Assembly: GCF_037038585.1 (NCBI RefSeq)
Contig: NC_092523.1
Location: 29,269,501 to 29,333,500 of the forward strand
Direction of reading: 5' to 3'
Length of the DNA: 64,000 nt
DNA from: Patagioenas fasciata
Lineage: Eukaryota; Chordata; Aves; Columbiformes; Columbidae
The notes under the pieces were generated by a model. The model worked only from the letters and a program-made list of their open reading frames with translations, did not search any database and was not told where the DNA came from. Position numbers and translations under genes: made by a program. Of the stretch, positions 9,634 to 22,400 are shown in pieces; the stretch's first letter is position 1; the number at the start of each line of letters is the position of its first letter.

Positions 9634-12600
9634 CTGTGGGGAAGCAAGAGGAAGAGTTATGTTCTAGATTTTTTTTCTTTTACCATACTTACAGGATGTA
9701 TGCAGGTATGAAGTACCCTAGCAGGTTTTAGGGAAAGACTGTATCTTTGGGAGAGAAGGGTGAAGAAAGAAGTGGAAAAAAAGAAAAAAAAAAAAGCTAG
9801 CCAATTAGCTCAAGGGACCTCATTCTCTTAAATCTAGCTTAGTTTACACAATTGCTCTCATTGTAAAGAAAGCTATCAAAATAGGAAGAAATACTACAGG
9901 CATTTAATGGTTGAAAACCTTGCACTAGCATATAATTGCAGTTCCAGTCAGCTGATTTTATGGCCACATTACTTCTGCTGGAAATGCAGCATCATGTGTA
10001 TGCAAACATTGCAAGACTGTGTGCAGACATATAGGTAAGATAATGGTTACTGCCCAAGTCGCCGCCTCAGCAGAGCGAGGGAGAGCAGCAGCTTCACCTG
10101 GCACACAGCAGCGGACATACACTGTACACACAGCCACAGGGAGGACACTTGAGGATTTAGAACCTGAGACCCTTCTAGACATCCTCTTCCCACAGCAGCA
10201 ATGGATCTCCCTGACTTTCAAAACCACTGAACAAAAGACCCCACCTTTTACATTGCACACAATGGTGTTACAGACCTCAAGAATGTACTTTGGGGAGAGT
10301 TCAGATCTTCTCTGTCTTGTCATGGGGACCTGGGACTCTGAATTTAAAGTTTGTGTGCTTGCATATCATTGCTCTGAGTGCCTGAAGTTAAGAAGTCATA
10401 AACACCTGCACCAGCATAACCAGCTCAAAACATCATTTTACTTCCCAAAGCACCAAATACCTCACATGCTGAACTCTACAACACAATGCCAAGTACTGTA
10501 TTCACAAATTAGGCCTGTTTCCTTAGTAATATGTATTACAGACACTCAGTATGTCCCTAACTACAGACCCAATTAGCTCTGGCCAGAGCACCTGCCTGCT
10601 GGCATTTTAAAGATGTAAACTCTGTGGGTGGCAGCAAAACTGAAGAGTAATTTGTAGTTTTTACTTGATGAGCCCCAACTGCTCATTGGAGCACTTACGT
10701 CTCTTTACATACGTGCTCATTTTGATATACCACTTTGAAAATAAACATGAAGATATAAAATATTCAATGGCCTAATTACTTCTCTTGCTTGAAAATGTAA
10801 ATCTTATTTGCTGTTCTGCCATAACACTGTACCCTTTCTTCCAGCTTGACTTAATTTGCTGAGACAATGTGTCAGCCTCAGACTCCCACTTTTGAGGGCA
10901 AATGAGGGAAAGAATAAAAAAAAATCTGACTGTGATAGAGCACATTTTCATGTAAAACAACACCTTATTTTTGTGCAAAGCTCAGGGGCTCTAAACCTGA
11001 GAAATTAAACTTTAACATAGCAAGGCTTTTCTGACATAAAGGTAAAATGATTGCCCCACTAACTCTAACCAGATGTTTAAATGTCAAAACATTCACTTTA
11101 ATGCTTTGCTAGATCCTATTCTTATGTAGCAATTATGCTAAGTGGCTATACAATAATATTTTTTGCTTGCAAGATTAAGTTCTGCATAAGCTCTGTCTCC
11201 TGATTAGCAGTAGCTTCATTTGAATCAAAATCATTGCCTGTTAGAATCCTTGTAAATATTTAAGATACTCTATAGCATGGCAAACATTTCCTTTTGTAAT
11301 AATATTCACCAGAGCTTTATGAACAGCTCTTTTTGAAGAAACAAACTCCTGGTAGGTTGCTCTTAGCCAGCTTCTTAATCAAGTGGGGTGGCTGTGAGCT
11401 GGTGCTTGCTTTACCAGCAGCTGTGTTTCACAGAGGGAGTGGGAGAGCGTTCGCCTGATCTCTGTATCCCTCACACATGAAGGGAGCCCATCCAAAGTCA
11501 ACAGGGCCACTTGCAAGAATGACAATATACGCCTCAGGAATTTGTGGGATTATGGCTTTAAAAATAGCCATAAAATGAATTAGAAATCAATAAAGCAGGA
11601 CAAAAGTAGCACTGCTTTATGAACTTTTTTCTTTCCTACATTTTTGAAATTACTTGCACCCAGGGCAACCAGGGGAGTGGGCAATATGCTGCTTCTCCAC
11701 TCTCCTGTCACATCCTCTTGTACCAGCACACACAGGTGGATCCACATGGGTGCTCTCCCTGCGCACCAGCAAACGTCCAACCCCAACATTTTGTTGCCTC
11801 AATTGTTACTTAGGACAGAATCTCTTCCTTCCTGCTAGCAGGAGACCCAGTGTGCGGCTCCCATCAGCGATCCTGCTGAAAGCTGGACCTGAAGCCCTAC
11901 CCTAAGGCAGGAGTGGCTGCAGGAACAGGAGCACAGGCATCCCAACGGCCTTGTGTCCTAACCCTGGAAGCATCACTCCTTCGCTCCCACATGTACAACA
12001 CATCAGTTCCCCTGATGCAGATTAGGTACAACTGGAAATGGTGTTACAGCTCTGAAGCAACTACAATTATTCCTGCAATGGCTATGGAGAAAGAGAGGCA
12101 TTGATACCCTGAGGCCATGCTCTGCTGCAGCAAAAATGATGAGAGAAGCCCCAGTGGACACAAAGCCAAATTATCCTGGCCACATTATAGATACTCTTTA
12201 CAAACCTGCCAGGCTAATAATGCATCGGTAGTGAGAAAGTGCAGGTGTGAGGAGCTGTACCTGAATTTTAAAATGTTCCCATAAATTGCAAATACTTGCT
12301 ACAGTGCAGGGAAATAAAAACATCCATGTTAATTAGTAACAGGCATGAAATTTTTTGGAGGACTTAATTCAAGTCCCAGGACTTCTGTTACTTATAAAAT
12401 TTAGACTAGATAATAACACAAATTCGGGGGGGGCGAGGAGGGAGTGAGCAAAATCTGTCAGCCTCTCCTGGCTAATCTGATCTGTGTTTACCTATGAAGA
12501 ACCTTCTTAAATTGCCGAACATATCAAGCAATGAAATTATCACTGTCTGTCCTTGGGAGGTGATTATACCACCACAGGAATTAGCACAAAGGGCGTGCAA

Positions 12601-13242
12601 TGGAGTTGTTGCATAAATTCAGTCAGAGGCAGACATGGTTTGAAATGTTTGCAGTCATTTGTATTTATCACATTTATGTGCTGTCACAACAAGCTACATA
12701 ATTAGTTTAATGTTGTTTTAGGAAGCTTAAAGCCTCAGTGTTGAGATTTGCTAACGGTTTCTCCTGAGCAATGTAGAAGAGAGGGAAAAGGGGATTTAAA
12801 ATTGACCTGCTGATAACCAGCACGTATTTCTACTTCTATTAACTATGAATAATAAAACACGCTTTGAGCAAGGAACCCTCTACAGGTAGATGATAAAACA
12901 TAGCTAAGTGAAAAAATGCGATTATTACTTGGCTGAAAGTCTCTTTTTCAAGGCCTGTGGTTGTGGGAGGAGGAGAAGGAAAATGAGTGGGGAGGAAACC
13001 TGCATCTAGCTGCAGTCAGTGTCAAGACCACTGGCAACCTCAGCAGGGCGAGGATGTCACCTAGGCAGTCCCATGCTGGCTTACAGCAGGAGCCTTTTTA
13101 TACAGGAACCAGCTGCTGGACAGACGATTGGCAGCAGGAGATTTTAGATGTGGTGGTCGTACCGTGCCCAAAAAGCCATTGCCAGTGTTTGCCCCTTCAC
13201 TGCTGCACAGGAAGGTTCCAACAACTGGAGTCCCAGATTTAG

Positions 13243-13300
13243 CATAGTTGTACAGCGCCTAGCACAGCTTGGCTTAGATGAACTCAATTAAATACTGATT
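13243..13300 (+). mobile_element. Possible ancient LINE/SINE tail
   Basis: TTGTACAGCGCCTAGCACA matches the opening of a tail I associate with old amniote retroposons, but the remainder has diverged. Family uncertain. Confidence 0.25.
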
Positions 13301-16029
13301 TGTAACAATTTCACAGTGTTGTGACACTGCAGTAGGTCAAGCTCCAGCCCAAGGCGCAGAGCTGGAGCACTGGAATATGGTGCAAATGATGAAGGCAGAA
13401 CACTGTCATCCTATATATCTGTTCTGCTAAGCTTTCAGGCACATGCTGGAACAAGAATGGTCACATGAAGGTAAGAAGTGCTGTGGCCACAGTGACAGCC
13501 AGTATCAAGCTAACACATTTTTATACAAATTTACCCAACAGACTGCATTGATTTGAAAGAGTTTTCATCTTACGGGTCTTCACTCCTTACAAATTTGTAG
13601 CCAACAGACATGTTTAAGAGAACAACAAAACAAATCCAGACAAAAACCATGGATAGTAAACATGGAAAGTAGGTTAAGAGAATCCTTTTCATCCCCTTGC
13701 ACAGCCAAGCCCACGACTGTCCCATCCCGATTAGGAATTTCAGCAACCTTAAGCTTAAATCCTGACTTACCATCACAGTTACACCGGCAGCAGCGCAGCA
13801 AGAGGAGGGCTCTCTGAGTAGAGCAGCAAAGCCCCACTGCCTCTACCCAGTCACACCGTCACATATTAACCCAGCAGCGCAGGAACCTGCACTTGGAAGT
13901 AGCATGGCGCAAAATGGAAGAAGCTTCAGGTAGCACAAAGTGAGTAACCAAGGCTAAAAGAGAGAAAATTAAGTGATGAAAGATAGCGAGGAAGCAGCTA
14001 ATACAGAAAGGAATAAACAGATGCCTAAAGGCCAGAGAAACAGTGACAGAGAGACGGGAAAGGCAGCAACGGGCTTAAATCCCGAATGGTGACAGACAAG
14101 CCAGCAAACAGGCATCACTTGAAAATGAAGGAGTGACATAGATGAGCTGTAAAACAGGTAGAGGAATTCAGCTCTGGTAGATCTGAAGCACTATCTATGG
14201 CTTGGGGGTAATGAAATCCTCAGCCAAGGGAAAGGGTGGCCAGCAAGTGAAGGGAAAATGGATTCTGAATAGTACAGTGAGATTAAAATATTAGATGTTT
14301 TTGTTTTCATTTAATTTGGTTTTGTCTCTGTGTATTTAAGTAACACGTTTATTAATGCTCCTGTTTTATTTTTGGACTCCTAAGCATGTGCGTAATAAAT
14401 CCTATATCCACTGTTTAGAAGGGGATGCCTTTTCATGCCCTGTTTTTCTGCTGTACAACCCTGCAGGAGGTAGACGTACTACCAATAGAGCTGTTGTGCT
14501 CTTTTTAGCCGAGCTGAGATAACAAAGTCATGCTGCATCCTTCCCCCAAGCCCCTGCATGGGCTGTTACCTCCTGTGGATGTGCACCTCTAAATGACTCA
14601 GGGCAAGCCTTCACGTGGTTCATCAGGGCACAGCATGACCAAAGGGGCTGGTCTGTAGGTGTGTAAGGAAACTGCTCCATGACAGCAGCATTGCCAGCTG
14701 CTAAGTAAAATTAGAAGCTTGTTATTCTTCCAGAGATGCTTTTACCTGGCCTTCCTTTTGCCACAGTAACTGTAAGCATGCTGCAACAAATATCTGCCTT
14801 TCTTGATACTCAGCTTGTTTTGCCAGGAGCCTGGAGACTGCCATCTTGCTTGCTAATGTTAGAAAACACCCACTTAAAATTGCTAGGAGACTTGGCACCT
14901 TTCACAGTCATAGAATTAACTCTTTTATGAAACCTCAGCCCAGGTGCTGGTGGCAGAGTCATGGGCAGGTCAGGAGATGTGGGCATTGTCCCCACCTAGT
15001 GGCTCACCCACACTGGGAAGAAGAGGGAAGGACGGAGGGAGGGAGAGAGGTCCTCCTTCACCCCTAGCAAAAGCTCAGAACCCTCAGGTTATGCAGGATT
15101 AGCTGTGGTGATACTTAGAGGTCATTGGGCAGTCTGTTTATTTCACAATGCTACAACAGTTGTGGAAAGCATTATAGAGTGACCCATACTCCAGTATTAC
15201 CTATTGTACAAAATTTTCCATCCAAAAAGACATTACAAAGATCTTGTCAAACAGATAATGTAATAATTTGCACCAACCTTGGCAGAGCTGCATTTGAGGC
15301 CAACAGGGTGAGTCCATCTGCCTAGATCTGAAACTTTGTTCAAAAGGAGGTTATAAAACACCAAGGTGCCTAAAACCTTATAATCATATTTTAGGACCAG
15401 CATTCTTCCTGCGTGTATCTTTCTTTCTCTTTTTTTCCTCCACCTCTCTTATTTTAAATCTGTTCTACCTATAGAAAAGTCACAACATTTTCTTTCTGCT
15501 TGAGGTGTAATCAGTAGTAGACCATCTCCAATCAAGATTTGTTACGAACAGAGCTGAGGTGTATAACTCTAGATAAAAAGCTGGTAATTGGAGAAGAGTT
15601 GAGGATCCTGGAGATATCAGTTTAGCAGATGAGAATTCAGCTTGACTTTAAAGATCATAGAAAAGACTGTTAGAGCTGGCTCTTAGGAGAAAATACTTGT
15701 ACTTAAAAGCTCGGCACATCAGTACAGAAGGTATCTGAGACAACAAACGGGAACTCCAAAACGTCTCCTCTGCCCGGCCCCAGCTTTAAGACAGCTGGTT
15801 TCTCAAAGCTATTATTAGTCAAAAAATCCTTCTCAGAGCTTGTAACAACCAAAGCACTTCGCAGAGCCTTCGGTGATGAAAGACATCTCCAACTGAACAG
15901 AAAAATTCAATAGTACAGTAGGTGAATAACCCCGACTTTTAAAGTTGAAGCTCAAGCTGTGAAACCTAACAGAAATGTCATACTGTGCCTGCATGCACAG
16001 TAACTTCAAAAACCAGAACCAGATTATTT

Positions 16030-16048
16030 GAAAAAAAAAAAAAAAAAA
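16030..16048. repeat. Poly-A tract
   Basis: An uninterrupted run of about 18 A with no recognised retroposon body upstream. Confidence 0.8.
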
Positions 16049-19000
16049 GGTTTTCTCTGTGGCTCATGCTGGAATTTACAGAACAAACCAATGCTGGAAA
16101 AAGTTTTTTTGTTGTGGAATTAAGTATCTGAAATGTCTGTTAGGAATGTATGGAAATACATTCTGCTTTTTCGTCTGTCTCTCTCTCGCACGCCCACGCA
16201 AACCTGAATTGCTCTTTCTGACAATTTCATGGATACAAAACTTTACTCAGCACGTTAAAATGAAAAAATTCAGCCCAGAAGTAATTTGAGAATATTAGGA
16301 ACAGCTGGACAAGATTTGAGTGAAGAGAAGATTTAAGTAAGACATTACATATCCACAGGTTAACCTACCCACGCTATAAGGAATACCTCTTATGAATGAA
16401 CTCACCTTAGCACAAGGTAGTATTTCTGAGAAGACTTGTTGCTGGCATGCCTCTAGTTGTTAAATACCATGTTAGTTGAGGTAATAATTTCTGTTTCTTG
16501 CTTTTTTCAAAGTTCAGTAAGCCCTGACTTGGATCAACAGCATATGCCAGAACTACAAGCTCAGACTCCCGAGTGCAAAGACAAGTTGTAGCAGAATGGG
16601 CAGGCTGTGGGTAACTACTTCTCAGAGGCACACGGTCTACCTGCTCAGAGGAAGTCAATCATGTGGCTGAAGCAAGGCTGTGTGAGCAATTATGATTGGC
16701 TCCTAAGGTGCTTCCTAAATGTGTGCTCATTCTAATTGACATAATAAATGCCATCAGCATTTCACATACTAAATTATAAAATTACATGGCTGTAACAAAA
16801 GGTATGTTACTGCTCTGATTTGGCTGATTGCTTGGCTGACTTTGGCAAGACTGACAGCCTCACAAATACCACAGGCTTGCTCTCAGTCATTTGACCAAAT
16901 GACAAAACTGTATTTTTGTGGATGCATAACCACATGCCCCAGCTGCCTTTCAAGATGCTCGTAGCTAGGAATAGGTACAACAGTCCACACAGACTGCATG
17001 AGGGAGCACATCCCCAGTCCTTGCTCCTGGTGTCCGTCTGCTATGTCTGAGAGATGAGAAACACGTGCCTGCCCACCCTACTCCAGTGATTCAGACCAAG
17101 GAAATATGCACCTGCAGACCACTCTGGAGCCACAGGTGTTCCAGCCAGGTGCTCTTCAGTCCAGACAGCCTTGCCCCCAGACATATTATGGACTCACAAT
17201 GGGTACATGACAACACTGAAACACTGTAAGAAAACCTTGCTGCTACAAAGTGCAAAACTTGGAATAAAATTAATTTACTTCAAAATAAATAAAATAAAAG
17301 CTCTATACATAGAGCGTGAATTTTGTTCCTCATGTGAATTCCACGACACTGCTTCTACCGTATTTCCTAAAGAAATAGGGCAGTTCTGCACTTGTTTTCT
17401 GTCTCTGTGTGACTCTCCTTGCTCATCCCTGCTCTTTTGCTCCCCAGTACCTTTTGGATCCATTTTTCAATTTCAGCCCCATTTGACAGAAGCCTCCATA
17501 TACATTATCACAATTACCATGAGAATAGGTGGCTGGGTAGGAGAGAAAAAAGATTGAAGTTCCCACAAAAAGAAAGGCTGTAGAGTAAACCCAAATCATG
17601 CTTGATATTAGCATAGACAGGCAGGAAAAGAGAACGGTGCATAGATAGCCTTCAAGAAAAACACATTAGGCAAAGCCACAGAGCGATAGCATTCACTAAT
17701 TCTTCTGCCCACTGAACTCCGATACATAATCCAGAAAGCCTGTTCTCCTTCCTCCCACACACAGCAGCACGGGCACTGACATGGCTCGTATCGTCAACAG
17801 AGGTATCTACCTGAACAAAAAGGTTTCTCCCTAGGCATGTCCTTTGCTTTCTGGCTTCGTAATGAGTGAACGCACTTTTTACTATGTCCACAAAGCAAAA
17901 AATACTCAAAAAATACTCCGTCTCTTTGAGAAGAGCGAGATATCCCTTCCTCCACTGTGCATCGTTCAGCTACTCTCCAAGCTGGCCCAGCTGAAAGAGT
18001 TTAGCAAACCATGACCCTCATGATCCTGGTCCATCAGGGGAAAAAAAATGTTCAGTCTCAGAGAGTTACTTGTCCTGATTAAAATGTTTTGCTCTCCATG
18101 CTTTGAAGATTCTGTGTCTTCAGACGTCAGGTAAGTAATCTCATTGACTTCTCCATCTGTAGGACCAAGAATTACCAAAAAAAACTACCCCACCCTCAGC
18201 ACCTTCTTAAATGCTTTAAAGTATCTTTTATCTCTTTTGTGGCACAAATTTCATTGTGGATTTTCAGTGTGATATTTGTGTTGGTAAAGATGAAGAATGA
18301 CCTGCCCAACTCACTCTCAGCTTCATGACGTGCAACTTGCTCAGCCAGCACAAATGCACCCCGAGAGCACCTGTACGTCCCATCAGATGTTCGCTCCACA
18401 CAGACACACACAACGCAACATGAAACAGCTGCAAGAGCTGCAGCATCTGCACGAACAACCTGGCATGTGAACCACATGTCCTCCATGCAGATCTGCCCTA
18501 CTTAACTTGAAAAAAAATAACGCAATAGGCAAAGCAAAATGCATGGAAATGTAAAAATCTTAAGTTAATACAGCTTCACAGTGTATCTTAATCTCCCTTC
18601 ACAATCCTCTCCCAGGGCCCCAAGTGGGTCAGGGGGCAGGAGGGAGATGCTGCTACTCCATCCCATCAGCAACCGGGGAGGGAATTACTGCTGAAGAGGA
18701 AATGAGAGGGCAGGGGCAAAAAAGCACCATGAAGGACTTCTCCCCTGGAGGACAGTGAAGCCTTGTACCTCACCCTGACTCACGTGGCCATGGTACCTGG
18801 CACCCTCAGACCTGACAGCACCTTCTCACACGTGACCACAAGACAATGTCTAATAACTACAAAGCACAGAGCATACGATGGATAACCCTGCTAATAACAC
18901 ATAATAAAGCCAGCCATGCTTTAATTACACTGTGCCTTTACAACTGCTCCTCTGATCTAGGAGTCTCTTAATGCTTGACAAACTACTTAATGAGTTCTCA

Positions 19001-19369
19001 CAACACCCTGTGGGGACCTTCTTTAGGAGCAGCCCGCAGCATAGTTGGGTGAGCACGGGAAGGGGCTGATGGCTGCTCCCACACCACAGACCTACTCAGA
19101 CCTGAGCTGAGGGAAAGCCTGCACAACCTCTTGACTTCTAGGGCTATGCCCTCTGCTTTATGAATGGGCACCCATGGGGGGACAGCAGCAACTTGCAGCA
19201 GCTGGCTCCCCAGTGGGACTCAGCTAAGCAGAAGCGAATGCTTTAGATAAAGCCTCTGGCCCATTGCACTCAATGGGCCAAATTTAAGTAAATTCAGTGA
19301 AGCAGGAGTTTAGTTATCTGTATCTCAATTCCTCTTACGTTGCACCTAACTCCAGTACTATAACTTACA

Positions 19370-19455
19370 TATAATTATTATTAGATAATATATATAATGT
19401 AATCATGAAAATTATTATTATTACAATTTACAAATATAATCTATTATTGAAGTAA
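19370..19455. repeat. AT-rich low-complexity block
   Basis: Imperfect ATT and TA repeats (ATTATTATTA, ATATATATAA) with almost no G or C over about 85 bp. Confidence 0.75.
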
Positions 19456-22400
19456 TAGGTTTGTAAATGTCTACACTTTCAAGAATATCTCCTCCTCCTG
19501 CCACTTAGATCAAAAAAAAAACAACCCTGAATAAACTAATTCTAACCAGAAGAAACAGTCCTTATTGAAAACTGCATGAAACAGTGACACTCTGCTCTTT
19601 AAAATAACACAGTCCGAAACCTTTCCCTGCCACCCAGTCCCGTTCAGGAACTTGGATAAAGGAGGACACAAGCCCAGGCAGGGTAGTCAACAAGTAGATT
19701 TAAACAACTTAGAAGGCAGCCTCCTGAATAATGGACAGACACACAACATGCACCTGGAAACAAATTTCAGAGAGCATTTCGCATTACCAAGTGCCGAATT
19801 TCACATTTAAGAAAAAGTCACTGTTGGAAAGGGAAGTATTGCACACTGAAGAGGCTGAACCCAGCAGCCCAGCTACTGCAGCTTCACAATGTTTTCTGGT
19901 GCTAACACTGGTTACTTTTTGGGTCTTGAACAAGGAGTATACTGTCTTTCACTCAGTTATCTCTCCCTTATGAAATGGTTCTGGCCATTTCCATTTATAT
20001 TCACTGATGATAGTCCCTTTTGCTCATTCGGGAGTAAGCTGTGTGCTAGAGTTTATAGCTGTCTCCCAAATGGGGAAAGACAAAGTATTTGAACAGGAGT
20101 GGAAGCAGCTCCCTAGCTGAGGTTGTGCAATAGTTTCCATTCCAGGGCACCTTTCTGTAGCAGGGTAATGTCTAAGATCTCTGTCTAACAAACACCTCAT
20201 TAAATACATGTTGTTTATTATAGTGACTGGGCCCTCAGCTACCAAAACACGTCCTCTAGAGCCTGGTTCTTCCTCAGCTGCTCAGTGCTGGGAAACAGCA
20301 TCCCTGAGTATGGTACTAATCACTGGACTGGATTTATCACTGCTTTAATTGGGGTTTTGTTGGAACTCCTCAATAAAATCCATTGCTAATTAAGATGCAT
20401 GTGTTGCTGATAACCTTGTAACGTTGTCCTTAAAACGAAGAGGCTTACTAAGTTTTGTCAGTCATGACATCGGAGTGATGCTAGAAAGATTGTTAAGTTT
20501 CTTGGCTGAATTAATATTTGCTTCCAAATATTAAACTGGTTCTACAGGTGTGAAGACCAATTGTGTGCTGCTTAATCCTGTTATGAGAAACCAATTGGGA
20601 ATTATGCGCTCAAATTATCCTGCTTCCTCCATCCTTCCACAGAGTCAGATATGATCTGCTGCATGCACGCGGGTAAAGGGATTTTTTTAATTATTTGAAA
20701 TTCCTCCTAGAAGTCCTAGCTATTTCAGTGCCTCAGACCCTTTTTGACTGGATCTAAACTGAGGTCTTCTTTTAAATAGCAGCAGTATGATTAGATGACT
20801 CCTCAGACTGAAACTATAAAAATCCAAAGCTGTGCTACAAGATACTTTCCAACACTGAGTTCTACTTGCAATATCCTTGGTGAACTGATACCGTTAAAGA
20901 AAAATCAGATTTGAAGGAGAAAAGCAAATAAAACAACAGCATCACCCGAAGTATCAGTATATCAACAGTATCTGTACTATGTATCTGTAGGTGTGGAAAG
21001 AAAAAGGCAAGGAAAAGACAAGCAAAATGTGGACTACAATTATATCCAATATCAGATCAAAATTTACCTGCTTTCAGACAAGCCATTTTCTAAAAAGGTC
21101 AATGAGTCCAGACAGAGAAGAATTTTTTATTATAATTTAATAAAAAATTACTAGCACATGTAAACCCTTGTTTCACTGAGGCTCCTTGTTTTAGTAAGAT
21201 TGTTGCAGATGTATCGAAGTAAAACTGGAGGACCAAGGGGAGGGCTGCCAGGAGCCGCTAGACAGGTATAAAGTTTCAGCGTGTTCAGCTCCTTGATTTC
21301 CTTGTAAAGGAGTAATTGACATCTATTCACAGGGTTGGCAAACAGTATGCAGTCAGAGGCCCTTGCACCCGACAGGAGCTGTTAACCAATCGTTCCCTGA
21401 ACATTTACCAAAGGTGAAAGTTCCTGTTTCTGTGTTCCTTGAATCAAGTGATTGACGTATTGATCTGTTTTACAGATGCAGCTTGAGCCTTTGGGGAAAG
21501 CCTTGGAAAAAATCAACCACATCTCTGCACATCCCAGTTTCTAGGAACAAAAATTTCAGTGGAGGAACTGGACTCACACTGCAAACAAGCACAAAGTCTA
21601 ACAGTCTGACATGATACCAGTGCCTTGCCATTTTAGCTGGAAAGGCTCTGGCCACAGAGATAGTCCCTCAAAATCAGCTGCAGGCCTCCACCTGCCCCTG
21701 CAATGAGAGGGGCCAGACTACAGCACCCAGCCATGCAGACAGGACTGAGAGCTCCAGAAACACCTCACTGCTTCCCTCCAGCAGCCAGCTTGGAGGAGAC
21801 GCTCTGCGTTTGAAAGCTTTTACTGATTTACCTCCCTGCTGGAAACAATGATGTTTGATTTCCTGATTTGCAGTGAAATGAAGCTTATCTATCATCTCAT
21901 CCTACGTGCAAGATTTATTTGCATTTTGCAAAGGAAAAGCTATGCTGGGGGAAGATGCCAGCGTCTTCAAACTTCTTCCAAAAGACAATTCAATTTTTTC
22001 TTCTGATAGACTATCGCAACTGGGAGCCAGGAACATTCCTCCTTCCAACTCTGTGCTACAATTAAATCCTGATGCAGTTAATCCTCAAACACAAGAGCCT
22101 GGAACCTCCTTCCAAAAAGCAGAACTCACGTGAGCGAAGGGGAGGAAACTTGTAGAGGACCATGAACAAGTAAGAGAAATTAGTAGCAAGAGAAAGAACA
22201 TTTTCAGGTGGCAAGAAAAAGATAATGAAGAAACAAGCTTCCCCAGATTGAATCAATTTACATTTTTGGAAAATGTACATAGACTCTGAGGTTTGGGGTG
22301 GAAGAACATAAAATAGCAAATTAATAACAGATTACTTCCTTAAGAGGAGTTTTCAGTCTCAGGAAAGCAGATGGGAGCATTGAGGATACAACTCACAAGG

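Noticed and set aside
10019..10576. 185-codon plus-strand ORF opposite the LNX1 5' side
   Set aside because: No domain or family resemblance, no coding-like composition, and no supporting splice or promoter context.
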